Shown here: positions 42,601-51,414 of the stretch, in pieces
How positions within the stretch are numbered: the stretch's first letter is position 1
Layout: each line of letters opens with the position of its first letter
DNA from: JAJYKC01 sp035545735
GTDB taxonomy: Bacteria; Acidobacteriota; Terriglobia; Bryobacterales; Bryobacteraceae
Direction of reading: 5' to 3'
Length of the DNA stretch: 64,000 nucleotides
Assembly: GCA_035545735.1 (NCBI GenBank)
Contig: DASZXS010000037.1
Span: 1 to 64,000, forward strand
Notes under the pieces: generated by a model
Told to the model about the DNA's origin: nothing
Databases searched by the model: none
What the model saw: the letters and a program-made list of their open reading frames with translations, nothing else
Translations under genes and position numbers: made by a program

Positions 42601-43083
42601 TCATAGCAGGTCGCGCGGGGCGTTCAGCGTCTTGGACATCGTGACGAAATAACACGGAACGGTGGATTTTTCGGGCACAGGATAGGGGGCGGTTCCGGTC
42701 TCCACGTAGCCCCGGCGGCGGTAATAAGGCACAAGCTCGGGCCGAAGGCTGATGATGTCGATGTCGATGAACCGGCAGCCCGCCTCGCGGCAGTAGTCCT
42801 CGCCCCGCGTCATGAGGACGTCTCCCAGGCCGAGCCTTTGATAGCCGGGACTGACCGATAGGAGGCCCAGGTAAGCTCGCTCCTTTCGAAGCTCGACATA
42901 GACGCAGCCCGCGGCCACGCCCTCGTCCACGGCCAGAAAAAAGGCGCCCTTGCCCAGGCGCCGGCGCACCTCGTCCACGTCAATCCGGTCTCCGATTTTG
43001 TAGAAGCTTACCGCGCGGAAGGCGTCGTTGATGATCCTGGTGATCGCCTCCGCGTCGGCGTCTTCCGCCGCCCTAACCCGCAT
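42601..43083 (-). CDS. GNAT family N-acetyltransferase
   Basis: A 160-residue acetyltransferase. The start RAAEDADAEAITRIINDAF and the acetyl-CoA motif SVSPGYQRLGLGDVLMTRGED (about 98-118) are standard. The end, YYRRRGYVETGTAPYP, is typical of single-domain GNATs. The substrate is not predictable. Its ATG lies 29 bases from the divergent ferrochelatase ATG, so promoters of the two overlap. Confidence 0.82.
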   Translation of the reverse strand: MRVRAAEDADAEAITRIINDAFRAVSFYKIGDRIDVDEVRRRLGKGAFFLAVDEGVAAGCVYVELRKERAYLGLLSVSPGYQRLGLGDVLMTRGEDYCREAGCRFIDIDIISLRPELVPYYRRRGYVETGTAPYPVPEKSTVPCYFVTMSKTLNAPRDLL

Positions 43084-43112
43084 CGCTGCTTATTCATGAA
43101 ATCATAGGACGA

Positions 43113-44135
43113 ATGGTTGGAGATTGTTACGACGCCGTGGTGGTGGTTTCCTTCGGCGGGCCGGAAAAGAGCGAAGACGTAATCCCGTTTCTCGAAAATG
43201 TCCTGCGGGGCAGGACCACGCCGCGGGAGCGCATGGAGGAAGTGGCGGCCCACTACTACCACTTCGGTGGGCGCAGTCCGATCAATGGCCAGAACCGGGC
43301 GCTCATCGCAGCCCTGAGAGATGAGCTGCACGGCCATCAAATCACGCTGCCTATCTACTGGGGCAACCGCAACTGGCATCCGCTGCTGCCCGACACCGTG
43401 AGGCAAATGAAGGCGGACGGCGTGCGTCGCGCGCTTGCCTTTGTCACTTCCGCGTTTAGTTCCTATTCCGGCTGCCGCCAATACCGCGAAGACATTGCGC
43501 GCGCCCGCGACGCAGTGGGAGAGGGCGCGCCGGAGATCCATAAGCTGCGCGCGTTCTTCAATCATCCGGGCTTTGTGCGGGCCGTTACGGATCGCGCACG
43601 GGCCGCTTTGGATCAGGTTCCCGCCGGACGCCGGGACCACACTTCCTTGCTCTTCACTGCTCACAGCGTTCCGCTTTCCATGGCGTCCACCAGCGACTAC
43701 GTGCCGCAGTTGAAAGAGACCGCGGGGCTGATTTCCGCGGCCCTGCATCGGGAGGAATGGCAATTGGTTTATCAAAGCCGCAGCGGGCCTCCCTCCCAGC
43801 CGTGGCTCGGCCCCGACGTGAGCGACGCGCTGCGCCAACTGGCGGCAGGCGGCGCGACAGACGTCGTCGTCGTTCCCCTGGGTTTCATTTCGGACCACAT
43901 GGAAGTGGTCTACGACCTCGACACGGAAGCCCGCGCAATTTCGGAAAGCCTTGGTCTGAACATGATACGGGCCGGAACGGCCGGCACGCATCCGCTCTTC
44001 GTTTCGATGATTCGCGAGTTGATCGAGGAGCGTCTGTCGGGCTGCCCTGCGCGAAGCCTGGGAGTTTTTGGGCCGCGTGAGAACCTCTGCCGGGAAGATT
44101 GCTGCCCCGCGCCGCCGCGTTCCCTGGTGCGCTAG
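43113..44135 (+). CDS. hemH: Ferrochelatase (proto- or coproporphyrin)
   Basis: A 340-residue ferrochelatase that inserts iron in the last steps of heme synthesis. VVVSFGGPEKSEDVIPFLE is the family start. The catalytic histidine is in LFTAHSVP and the metal-site glutamate in SDHMEVVYDLDTEA. TSAFSSYSGCRQYRED resembles the coproporphyrin ferrochelatase (CpfC) type of Actinobacteria. The C-terminus LCREDCCPAP adds three cysteines, which with an internal cysteine (SGCRQ) could hold a 2Fe-2S cluster as in the mycobacterial enzyme. It overlaps the convergent rsmI gene by four bases. Confidence 0.9.
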   Translation: MVGDCYDAVVVVSFGGPEKSEDVIPFLENVLRGRTTPRERMEEVAAHYYHFGGRSPINGQNRALIAALRDELHGHQITLPIYWGNRNWHPLLPDTVRQMKADGVRRALAFVTSAFSSYSGCRQYREDIARARDAVGEGAPEIHKLRAFFNHPGFVRAVTDRARAALDQVPAGRRDHTSLLFTAHSVPLSMASTSDYVPQLKETAGLISAALHREEWQLVYQSRSGPPSQPWLGPDVSDALRQLAAGGATDVVVVPLGFISDHMEVVYDLDTEARAISESLGLNMIRAGTAGTHPLFVSMIRELIEERLSGCPARSLGVFGPRENLCREDCCPAPPRSLVR

Positions 44136-44959
44136 CGGAGCCGCCCTTCCAGCCGCTGATAGACATCGTGCTTGGAGAGTCCGCGCTCGCGGGCAACCTG
44201 CTTTACGGCATCCATCTTCGCCACCCCGCGGCTGGTCAATTCCGCGACCGCGTCTTCGATGCCAAGGGCGAACTCGCCGGGAGCGCTTCGCCGGTCGATC
44301 ATTACCACGAACTCGCCTTTCACCGCCGGGCGTTTTGAAAGCTCGGCCTCCAGTTCCAGGGGCGTTCCCCGTAGAAATTCTTCGTGAAGCTTGGTAATCT
44401 CGCGTGCGATTACGACGGTACGCTCGCCAAGGATCTCCGCAATGTCTCGCAGAGTCTCGCAAATGCGGTGCGGCGTTTCATAAAACACCAAAGTGGCCGC
44501 GGCGTCCTTCCATTTCTCCAACTCTTTGCGGCGCTGGCCGCTCTTGGCGGCAAGGAATCCCCCGAAGACGAAAGCGTCCGTGGGGAGGCCGGATGCGCTC
44601 AGCGCCGCAGGCAGCGCGGAAGGGCCGGGGATGGGAGAAACCGGGATGCCCCGTTCCCGCGCTTCTTTGACGATGCGGTAACCGGGGTCGGCAATGAGTG
44701 GCGTGCCCGCGTCGGACACGACCGCCACCGACCGGCCGTTTTCCAGTTCCGCCAGCAGTTGCGCGGCGCGCTCGCGCTCATTGTGGTCGTGGTAGCTGAC
44801 CAGCGGGCACGAAATTTCGAAATGGTCCAACAGCTTTCGTGTCTGCCGCGTATCTTCACAGGCGATGATGTCCGCCTCGCGGAGAATCCGCACGGCGCGG
44901 AAGGTAATGTCGTCCAAGTTGCCGATTGGCGTCGCAACGACATAAAGCGTTCCGCTCAT
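44132..44959 (-). CDS. rsmI: 16S rRNA (cytidine(1402)-2'-O)-methyltransferase
   Basis: A 275-residue SAM-dependent methyltransferase. MSGTLYVVATPIGNLDDIT is the diagnostic start. The SAM pocket includes VAVVSDAGTPLIADPGYRIV and the loop IPGPSALPAALSASGLPTD. RsmI methylates the ribose of C1402 in the ribosomal P site. The C-terminal part is typical in length. Gene order carries no operon information here. Confidence 0.94.
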   Translation of the reverse strand: MSGTLYVVATPIGNLDDITFRAVRILREADIIACEDTRQTRKLLDHFEISCPLVSYHDHNERERAAQLLAELENGRSVAVVSDAGTPLIADPGYRIVKEARERGIPVSPIPGPSALPAALSASGLPTDAFVFGGFLAAKSGQRRKELEKWKDAAATLVFYETPHRICETLRDIAEILGERTVVIAREITKLHEEFLRGTPLELEAELSKRPAVKGEFVVMIDRRSAPGEFALGIEDAVAELTSRGVAKMDAVKQVARERGLSKHDVYQRLEGRLR

Positions 44960-44984
44960 ACGTACATCAGGATACGATGATTGT

Positions 44985-46079
44985 TTGTCCGCCCCGTCAA
45001 GTGAACATCCATCGTCGGAACATTACACCTGGACTGCGCCCAACGGCGCGGCCGTATTGATCCGCTTTGACGTGATTGAGCGCATGTCGATGGATATCAT
45101 GCAGGGCTTCGGCTCCGTACCCAAGCGAGGCGCCGAGGTGGGAGGCTTGCTGCTCGGACGGTTGGTTCCCACCGAGACGGGTTCCGCCGCCATCCACATC
45201 GAAGATTTCCGTGTGATTCCCTGCGAATACCGGCGGGGCCCCAGCTACCTGCTTTCAGAAAACGACACCAAAGCGTTCGACGAAATCCTGCGCGAGGCCC
45301 ATGCCAGGGAAGATCCGAAGCCAGTCGGCGTTTTTCGCAGCCATACCAGGGATGCTCCTGGCTTGACCGCGGAAGATGTCGAATTTTGCGGCCAGCGCTT
45401 TCCCGATCCGTGGAGCGTTTTCCTGCTGGTGAAGCCGCGGATGATGAGCGTGAGCCAGGCGGGGTTCGTGCTGAAGCGGGATGGCCAGTTTCCGGAAGGC
45501 CCCCCGGAGTTCGAGTTCCCGTTCCGGCGGAGGGAGTTAGATCCTCGTGCCGCCGGTGAAAGGCCGCGCCGCCGGCAGGAACCAGAACAGGCGCCGGAGG
45601 CTGCCCCCACAACGCCTGTCCAGGCCGCTCCGGTTGCGATGGTCTGGCAGACTCGGATCACTCCCCTTTCTCCGGAGATTCATATCGAGCGCCGCAGCCA
45701 CGTCGATTGGCTCCGTTCTGTCTGGTGGGTGGTGCTGCTGTTGATACTCGGCGGCGCGGCAGGCTATCTTCTGCGGATTTGCCTTGGGGATTCCCAACCC
45801 TGGAGGCCGAACGCCTACCGGCTTAATCTCTCGCTAAGGCCCTCCGGTTCAAGCCTCGCGATTCATTGGGATGGCTCGTCGCCGGCGGTCGCTTCAGCCT
45901 CCCGCGGCCAGCTTGTGGTTGACGACGGCGGCCAGAGCCAGACCATTCCGCTGGAACGGTCCGAGCTTTCCGGCGGCGTGCTGGTTTTTCAGCGTACGTC
46001 CAGCCCGGTACAGGTTCGCCTGGAAGTTTTTCCCGCGGGACGGGCGACAATTTCCGAAACCGCCCGCTGGAGCCAATAG
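44985..46079 (+). CDS. MPN/JAMM-like domain protein with membrane anchor
   Basis: A 364-residue protein starting with TTG (an AGGA lies 12 bases before). Residues about 28-165 look like an MPN/JAB domain: GAEVGGLLLGRL (Glu), the strand FRVIPCEYRRGPSYLLSEND, then KPVGVFRSHTRDAPGLTAED. This matches the JAMM sequence H-S-H-x7-S-x2-D, but the first histidine is arginine and the serine is threonine. A linker rich in Pro, Arg and Glu follows, then a membrane helix (about 242-265, VWWVVLLLILGGAAGYLL) and a beta-rich periplasmic tail of about 95 residues. A peptidase, an inactive MPN scaffold, or an unrelated fold are all possible. Confidence 0.6.
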   Translation: MSAPSSEHPSSEHYTWTAPNGAAVLIRFDVIERMSMDIMQGFGSVPKRGAEVGGLLLGRLVPTETGSAAIHIEDFRVIPCEYRRGPSYLLSENDTKAFDEILREAHAREDPKPVGVFRSHTRDAPGLTAEDVEFCGQRFPDPWSVFLLVKPRMMSVSQAGFVLKRDGQFPEGPPEFEFPFRRRELDPRAAGERPRRRQEPEQAPEAAPTTPVQAAPVAMVWQTRITPLSPEIHIERRSHVDWLRSVWWVVLLLILGGAAGYLLRICLGDSQPWRPNAYRLNLSLRPSGSSLAIHWDGSSPAVASASRGQLVVDDGGQSQTIPLERSELSGGVLVFQRTSSPVQVRLEVFPAGRATISETARWSQ

Positions 46080-46087
46080 CCCGCCGT

Positions 46088-47119
46088 TTAATCCCGCCCT
46101 GGCGTGAGCGCCAGCCTGTCATCCCTCTGGTCAACTCTGACGCTTCCGCCGGGTTCTATTTCACCCCGCGTCACCAGCACCGCCAGCGGCTGCACCAGGT
46201 GGCGGTGAATTGTACGTTTCAGCTCTCTCGCTCCGTATTCCGCGCTCGAGCCTTTTCTGACCAGCCAGCGCCTGGCGCGCGGCGTCACATCGAGCCGGAA
46301 GGCTCGCGCACCTTGCCGCTCGCTAATGAGGGATTGAAGTTCCGCGAGGAGGTGGTCGAGAATACGCCCCAAATCACGGCTATTGAGCGGCTCATACGTA
46401 ACCACTTTGTCGATCCGATTCACAAACTCCGGGGTGAATTTGCGCCGTACGGCATTCATGCCGATTCTTTCGATTTTCCGCCGCACGTCCCGGCTACCGT
46501 GCTCCACCATCCCTCCAAAGCCGAACGAGGGGTGGATGGCGTTCTGCATGGCGTGTGCCCCCAGATTGCTGGTGAGGAAGATCATCGCCCGTTCGAAGTT
46601 CACACTGGTGTTGTCGCCCAGCCGTAATTGCGCTTTGTCGAGGATTCCCAAGAGAAGGCGCGTCATCGACGGCGCGGCTTTTTCTATTTCGTCAAAGAGC
46701 ACCAGAGAAATATCGCTATTTTCGCTGGCGGCCTGATTTAGCTTCTGCTGCGTCAGCATGGGTTGGGTCTCCCGGTGCCCCAGGTAGCCCGGAGGCGCGC
46801 CCACGAGTTTCGCCACCTCGTGCTCCATCTGGAATTCCCCGCAATTCACCTTGAGCATATTCTTGGCGCTGCCGTGCAGTACTTCGGCAAGCGCCTCCAC
46901 GGTGCGTGTCTTGCCGGTACCGGTGGGCCCCAGGAGGAGAAAGACCCCGGCCGGGCGGCTATCGGAGCCGAGCCCCGCCTGATGCATTTGGATGTAGGGG
47001 ACAATCGACGCCACCGCGTCCGGTTGCCCTACCACACGCCGTGCGAGCGCGGCAGTCAGCTCGCAGTTGTTCTCCGCCGGCGGACGCCTCCGCCGTATCG
47101 TTCGCGTCAGTGATCTCAA
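46088..47119 (-). CDS. Stand-alone Clp/Hsp100-type AAA+ ATPase
   Basis: A 343-residue ATPase equal to the second AAA+ domain of ClpA/ClpB plus its small C-terminal domain, without the N domain or first ATPase. Walker A is GPTGTGKT, pore loop LVGAPPGYLGH, Walker B LVLFDEIEKA, sensor 1 FLTSNLG, and FTPEFVNRIDKVV is the family segment with the arginine finger. No ClpP-docking IGF loop is apparent, so a remodelling role is more likely than proteolysis. Its stop is eight bases from the convergent stop of the MPN-like protein. Confidence 0.85.
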   Translation of the reverse strand: MRSLTRTIRRRRPPAENNCELTAALARRVVGQPDAVASIVPYIQMHQAGLGSDSRPAGVFLLLGPTGTGKTRTVEALAEVLHGSAKNMLKVNCGEFQMEHEVAKLVGAPPGYLGHRETQPMLTQQKLNQAASENSDISLVLFDEIEKAAPSMTRLLLGILDKAQLRLGDNTSVNFERAMIFLTSNLGAHAMQNAIHPSFGFGGMVEHGSRDVRRKIERIGMNAVRRKFTPEFVNRIDKVVTYEPLNSRDLGRILDHLLAELQSLISERQGARAFRLDVTPRARRWLVRKGSSAEYGARELKRTIHRHLVQPLAVLVTRGEIEPGGSVRVDQRDDRLALTPGRD

Positions 47120-47211
47120 AGGGTCGCGGTTCTCCTTACCGCCCTGAGTCTACCCGGAGAGGGCGGCATTTCCTGCTCCGGGGACCGGTTTACCGCCCCC
47201 AGGCGGAGAAT

Positions 47212-48339
47212 TTAAGAAACCCGATTTGTGTTGAAAAATGAATGAATTGCGGCTTGTATGCGCTGGCACGCGCGCCCATCGCCATACGGGTTGTGAACGC
47301 GCGCCATCGAATCGTAAACTTGGCGGTCGTCGAGCAGATTCCGGGCTTCCGCGGTGATTCTGTCGAGCGACGTCCCCACCAGGCGCACAGTGCCCGCTTC
47401 CACGGCTTCCGGACGTTCGGTCTTGTCCCGGAGAACCAGCACGGGTTTGCCGAGCGAGGGCGCTTCTTCCTGGATGCCGCCGGAATCGGTGATGATCAAA
47501 CAAGCTCTCCGCATGAGATCGACGAACGATACATAATCGAGCGGTTCCGCCAGCAGCACGTTGGGAAGAGGCGCGAGCAAACGGTTCACAGGGTCGCGCA
47601 CGTTGGGGTTGGGGTGGACCGGGTAAACAATCTGCACATCGGGCCTCGACGCGAGTACCGCCAAGGCGCGGCAGATTTCCTCGAATGGTTCGCCAAAACT
47701 CTCCCGCCGGTGCGCGGTGACAAGCACTATTCTTTTTTTGAGGTCGATCCCGGGCGGTAGCTTTCCGCTCAGCCGTCCTTGATCGAGGCCATCCCGAACC
47801 TGCAGTACGGCGTCGATTCCGGTGTTGCCCGTGACGGCGACCAACCGGCGCGGTACGCCTTCGCGCATCAAATTATCGGCCGCTCCCGTCGTTGCCGCGA
47901 AATGCAGGCTCGCAATACGCGATGTCAGGACGCGGTTCATCTCCTCGGGAAAGGGCTGGCTGACATCGTGTGTTCTCAATCCGGCTTCGACGTGCGCAAC
48001 CGGAATGCGCCGGTAAAACGCGGCGAGCGCTCCGGAAAGCGTGGTGGCGGTGTCGCCCTGCACCACGGCCATGTCGGGGCTCTCCGCCTTGAGAACCGGA
48101 TCGAGGCCGCCGATCATCCGCGATGCCGTCTCCGCCAGCGTCTGATTGGGCCGCATCAAATCGAGATCGTGGCCGGGCCGCACCTCAAACGCGGCCAGCA
48201 CCTGGTCCAGCAAGTGCCGGTGCTGGGCCGTGACGCAAACGGAAATTTGAAACTCGGGATCTTGTTGGAGGAGACGGATTACCGGGCAAAGCTTGACGGC
48301 TTCGGGCCGGGTGCCGAAGACGAAGAGGAGCTTTCGCAC
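47212..48339 (-). CDS. wecB: UDP-N-acetylglucosamine 2-epimerase (non-hydrolysing)
   Basis: A 375-residue epimerase making UDP-ManNAc for surface polysaccharides. LFVFGTRPEAVKLCPVI, VTAQHRHLLDQVL, VQGDTATTLSGALAAFY and VEAGLRTHDVSQPFPEEMNR are the family signatures, and SGGIQEEAPSLGKPVLVLRD holds the active-site glutamate region. It starts seven bases after infA, so the two are probably cotranscribed, an unusual pairing. Confidence 0.93.
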   Translation of the reverse strand: MRKLLFVFGTRPEAVKLCPVIRLLQQDPEFQISVCVTAQHRHLLDQVLAAFEVRPGHDLDLMRPNQTLAETASRMIGGLDPVLKAESPDMAVVQGDTATTLSGALAAFYRRIPVAHVEAGLRTHDVSQPFPEEMNRVLTSRIASLHFAATTGAADNLMREGVPRRLVAVTGNTGIDAVLQVRDGLDQGRLSGKLPPGIDLKKRIVLVTAHRRESFGEPFEEICRALAVLASRPDVQIVYPVHPNPNVRDPVNRLLAPLPNVLLAEPLDYVSFVDLMRRACLIITDSGGIQEEAPSLGKPVLVLRDKTERPEAVEAGTVRLVGTSLDRITAEARNLLDDRQVYDSMARVHNPYGDGRACQRIQAAIHSFFNTNRVS

Positions 48340-48346
48340 GGAGCGA

Positions 48347-48565
48347 TTATTTGTGGCGGTAGGTGATGCGGCCTTTGGTGAGATCGTATGGCGAAAGCTC
48401 GAGGGTGACTCGATCGCCGGCGAGGACGCGGATTCGATTGCGGCGCAGCTTGCCTGCGAGATGGGCCAGGACGGTCCGCTCCTGATCCAGTTGAACGCTA
48501 AACTGCCCGGCCGGGAACTTTTCTACGACGGTGCCTGTGACTTCAATGCTATCTTCTTTGCTCAT
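48347..48565 (-). CDS. infA: Translation initiation factor IF-1
   Basis: A 72-residue S1/OB-fold factor that binds the ribosomal A site during initiation. SIEVTGTVVEKFPAGQFSVQL and LAHLAGKLRRNRIRVLAGD are the conserved parts, and the end YDLTKGRITYRHK is standard, though many homologues end in R. It is not in its frequent secY-rpmJ neighbourhood, so it may be an additional IF-1 copy. Confidence 0.93.
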   Translation of the reverse strand: MSKEDSIEVTGTVVEKFPAGQFSVQLDQERTVLAHLAGKLRRNRIRVLAGDRVTLELSPYDLTKGRITYRHK

Positions 48566-48700
48566 TTGCCTCTTTTAGAATGAAATTACACCGTTCCTAT
48601 CGTAGCAAAAGATCGTACCGCTTCATCGCACGCCCGCGTCACGCTCCCCGGCCGGTGGTTTCCCTTTGTACTACCTTGTAGGTGGAAGGCATGGGCGAAA

Positions 48701-49522
48701 TTGAATAGCTTAAAAGGCGCCGGGGTTCTGGTCACCGGCGCCGGGCGGGGAATCGGGAAGCGGCTGGCGATCGGCTTCGCACAGAATGGAGCGCGCGTGG
48801 GGTTGCTGGCTCGCAGCAAAACGGAACTGGATCTGGCGCAATTGGAAATCGAGCATGCGGGAGGCGTGGCTCTGCGTCTTCGCGCCGACGTCAACGACCA
48901 TGAGCAATTGGTTGGCGCCGTGGATCGAATGAGAGTCCAGTTCGGAGACGTCCGGGTTTTGGTTTGCGCGGCGGCGGTACAGGGCTATATCGGACCCTTC
49001 GCCGGCTCTCCCACCAAGTCATGGGCGGAGATTTTTCAAACCAACCTTTTCGGCGTAATGAACTCCTGCCGGGCCGTGCTACCGCACATGATCGAGAGGC
49101 GGGCGGGTAAAATCATCGCGCTGAGCGGGCCCGGGGCGACCGCCTCCCGTCCGAATTTCAGCGTGTACGCGGCCGCGAAAGCCGCACTGGCGCGTTTTGT
49201 CGAGACCCTGGCCGAGGAAGTGCGCGATCACAATATCCAGGTCAACTGCATGCATCCGGGGCCGGCATATACCAGCATGACGGACGAGATCCTCAAGGCG
49301 GGGGAGCGCGCCGGGGAGCGCGAAATCGAAGCGGCGACGACGGTCCGCGCCTCGGGCGGCATTCCGGCCGAACAGCAAATTCAGCTCAGCCTGTTCCTCG
49401 CCTCCGACGATTCCAATCACGTCAGCGGCAAGCTGATTTCGGTGAACGACAACTGGAAGAAATTGCGCAGCCAGAGCCTGGATGCCGATCTCTTCACCTT
49501 GCGCCGCCGCCAGAAGCCCTGA
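48701..49522 (+). CDS. Short-chain dehydrogenase/reductase
   Basis: A 273-residue SDR. The cofactor motif is GAGRGIGKRLA, the catalytic tyrosine-lysine pair is YAAAK, with Ser in ALSGPG upstream, and the post-active-site segment is VNCMHPGPAYTSMTDEI. The start appears to be TTG at 48701, since no ATG is in frame ahead of the Rossmann motif. A short ATG frame at 48691 in another phase is probably meaningless. Substrate unknown. It is divergent from infA. Confidence 0.83.
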   Translation: MNSLKGAGVLVTGAGRGIGKRLAIGFAQNGARVGLLARSKTELDLAQLEIEHAGGVALRLRADVNDHEQLVGAVDRMRVQFGDVRVLVCAAAVQGYIGPFAGSPTKSWAEIFQTNLFGVMNSCRAVLPHMIERRAGKIIALSGPGATASRPNFSVYAAAKAALARFVETLAEEVRDHNIQVNCMHPGPAYTSMTDEILKAGERAGEREIEAATTVRASGGIPAEQQIQLSLFLASDDSNHVSGKLISVNDNWKKLRSQSLDADLFTLRRRQKP

Positions 49523-49555
49523 TCGAACGCCAATCTGATAATATCTTCGAACAGC

Positions 49556-50371
49556 ATGCGCTCATTTCGATTTGTCACTCTCGGATTTGCCGGCTTGGCG
49601 CTCATGTGCCTGCCCCTATCTTCCCAGCAGCAAAAGAAAAAACTGCTGGCCATCGGCGAGGTGAAGGGCTTTCAGCATGATTCGGTGTCCCACGCGTTCG
49701 CTACGATCGAAAGGCTTGGTTATGAGTCCGGCCTGTGGGATACCTACATCCGCACCGATACCCAACTTGTCACCAAACAGCCTCTTGAGGCGAACGCTAA
49801 AAACCTGAATTACTTCGATGCGGTCGTGTTCTACACCACTGGCGAACTGGACATGAACGACCAGCAGAAGAAGGACCTGCTCTCCTTCGTGCACGACGAC
49901 GGCAAGGGCTTCATTGGAGTGCACAGCGCCATCGACACGTTCTACAAATGGCCGGAATACGGGGATATGATCGGCGGCTATTTCAACGAGCATCCCTGGG
50001 GTGTTTTTGACGCGCCGGTGATTATCGAAGACCCCGATTTCCCCGCCATGAAGCCCTTCCCGCACGCCTTTACGCTGAAGGACGAAATGTATCAGGTGAA
50101 GGATTTCTCGCGGGACCGGGTTCGCGTTCTGGCGCGTCTCGATGCGAACAAACTCGACCTCAAAAATAAAAGAGTCCATCGCACCGACCGTGATTTCGCC
50201 CTGGCCTGGGCGCGCAATTACGGGAAAGGCCGTGTGTTCTACTGCACCTTTGGACACCGCGCGGAAACCTGGGATCGGCCGGATATCCAGAAGATGTATA
50301 AGGACGCGATCCAGTGGGCCATGGGCATGATCCCGGGCGACGCGACCCCGCGCCCCATGCCCGCCAACTAG
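49556..50371 (+). CDS. Exported ThuA-like protein
   Basis: A 271-residue exported protein with signal peptide MRSFRFVTLGFAGLALMCLP. The ThuA-like glutamine-amidotransferase-type fold is seen in the LLAIGEVKGFQHDSVSHAF start, FDAVVFYTTGELDM, FIGVHSAIDTFY and GRVFYCTFGHRAETW. ThuA-like proteins in Acidobacteria, Planctomycetes and Bacteroidetes occur with glycan-degrading genes, but their activity is unproven. The gene is 33 bases after the SDR and may share its transcript. Confidence 0.82.
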   Translation: MRSFRFVTLGFAGLALMCLPLSSQQQKKKLLAIGEVKGFQHDSVSHAFATIERLGYESGLWDTYIRTDTQLVTKQPLEANAKNLNYFDAVVFYTTGELDMNDQQKKDLLSFVHDDGKGFIGVHSAIDTFYKWPEYGDMIGGYFNEHPWGVFDAPVIIEDPDFPAMKPFPHAFTLKDEMYQVKDFSRDRVRVLARLDANKLDLKNKRVHRTDRDFALAWARNYGKGRVFYCTFGHRAETWDRPDIQKMYKDAIQWAMGMIPGDATPRPMPAN

Positions 50372-50378
50372 CGGCGTT

Positions 50379-51275
50379 TCATTCGCCGAGCGCGCGATCG
50401 AAGAATTCCGTCACCCGGCGCTCATATTCCTCACGGGCCACGGTATGCCCGGCGATATGGCCGCCGGTGGGGATGCGCCATATCTCCTTCGGCTCGCGCG
50501 CAGCCTGGAAATTGCGCTCGCTATTGCCAGGCGGCACGACCTGGTCTTCCTGGCAATGCAGGATCAGCACCGGGCGGGGGCTGATTCTGGCAATCACGTC
50601 CACCGGCCGCACGGAAGAGATGTCCTGGCCGGTACGCACCTCGGAGATGGCCACGGTGATGGGTGCGAACGGAAACGCCGGCAATCCGATGAAGTGCTCG
50701 AAGCTGCTCGAAATCACCCGCGGGGCATCGCTGAAGCCGCTGTCGTCTACTACTGCCCGGATGCGCGAATCACGCGCGGCGCTCAGGATCGATACTGCTC
50801 CGCCGAGCGAGAGGCCGAGCGCGCCAATCCTGTTTCGGTCCACGCCGGGGCGAGACGCAACATAGTCGACCGCTGAAATCAGATCCATCGGCTCCAGCGC
50901 TCCCAACGTGACGGCATTCCCGCCGCTTCCACCCCGGTCCCGCATGTCGTACGTGAGCACGTTGTACCCATGACGGTGCAGAAACTCGGCCCAGGGCAGC
51001 ATCTGCGTCCGGTTGTCGCCGTAGCCGTGGGAGAGAACGATAACCGGTTGCCGGGTTCCGGGAAAAAACGAAGCCGCAATCCGGATTCCCGTGCGGCTCT
51101 GGATCTGAATGTTTTGCGGGTGGAGGTCGGGGAAACTTGCCAGTTCCCATCGATAATGGGCCGGTTTGGGATGTATCGCGCGTTCCGAGCCGATCCATCC
51201 GACGCCCGCCAGCACCGAAACCGTCAACACGACGGCGGCGAGTGGGAACCAGAGAATCCGCTTTCGGCTACTCAT
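50379..51275 (-). CDS. Membrane-anchored alpha/beta hydrolase
   Basis: A 298-residue hydrolase with one N-terminal membrane helix (LWFPLAAVVLTVSVLAGVGWIG) that likely anchors the catalytic domain outside the cytoplasm. LSHGYGDNRTQM is the oxyanion loop, GLSLGGAVS the serine nucleophile elbow, LHCQEDQVVP the acid loop and TGGHIAGHT the histidine region. It resembles the BAAT/YqkD-type serine hydrolases. Substrate unknown. It is convergent with the ThuA-like gene. Confidence 0.83.
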   Translation of the reverse strand: MSSRKRILWFPLAAVVLTVSVLAGVGWIGSERAIHPKPAHYRWELASFPDLHPQNIQIQSRTGIRIAASFFPGTRQPVIVLSHGYGDNRTQMLPWAEFLHRHGYNVLTYDMRDRGGSGGNAVTLGALEPMDLISAVDYVASRPGVDRNRIGALGLSLGGAVSILSAARDSRIRAVVDDSGFSDAPRVISSSFEHFIGLPAFPFAPITVAISEVRTGQDISSVRPVDVIARISPRPVLILHCQEDQVVPPGNSERNFQAAREPKEIWRIPTGGHIAGHTVAREEYERRVTEFFDRALGE

Positions 51276-51364
51276 TACCGGAATGCCCGTAGTGTGCTAC
51301 AACCTCCGCTCGATTGTAAGCAATCCGGGCAAGCGGCGAAGACTTTTTTTCAGGCAGGCAGGAG

Positions 51365-51385
51365 AGGGGCTTACTCCAAGCCCCT
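51365..51385. terminator. Strong hairpin downstream of cspA
   Basis: AGGGGCTT and AAGCCCCT form a perfect eight-base-pair stem with a five-base loop, about 30 bases beyond the cspA stop. A T-rich stretch follows on the plus strand rather than the minus strand, so it is an imperfect terminator for cspA. Confidence 0.45.
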
Positions 51386-51414
51386 TCTTTGTTCGGAAAA
51401 TTGTGGATGGATAG

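Noticed and set aside
43008..44462. A 484-codon open frame on the minus strand opposite hemH
   Set aside because: hemH has intact catalytic motifs on the other strand, and the shadow frame has no recognisable features and overlaps rsmI as well.
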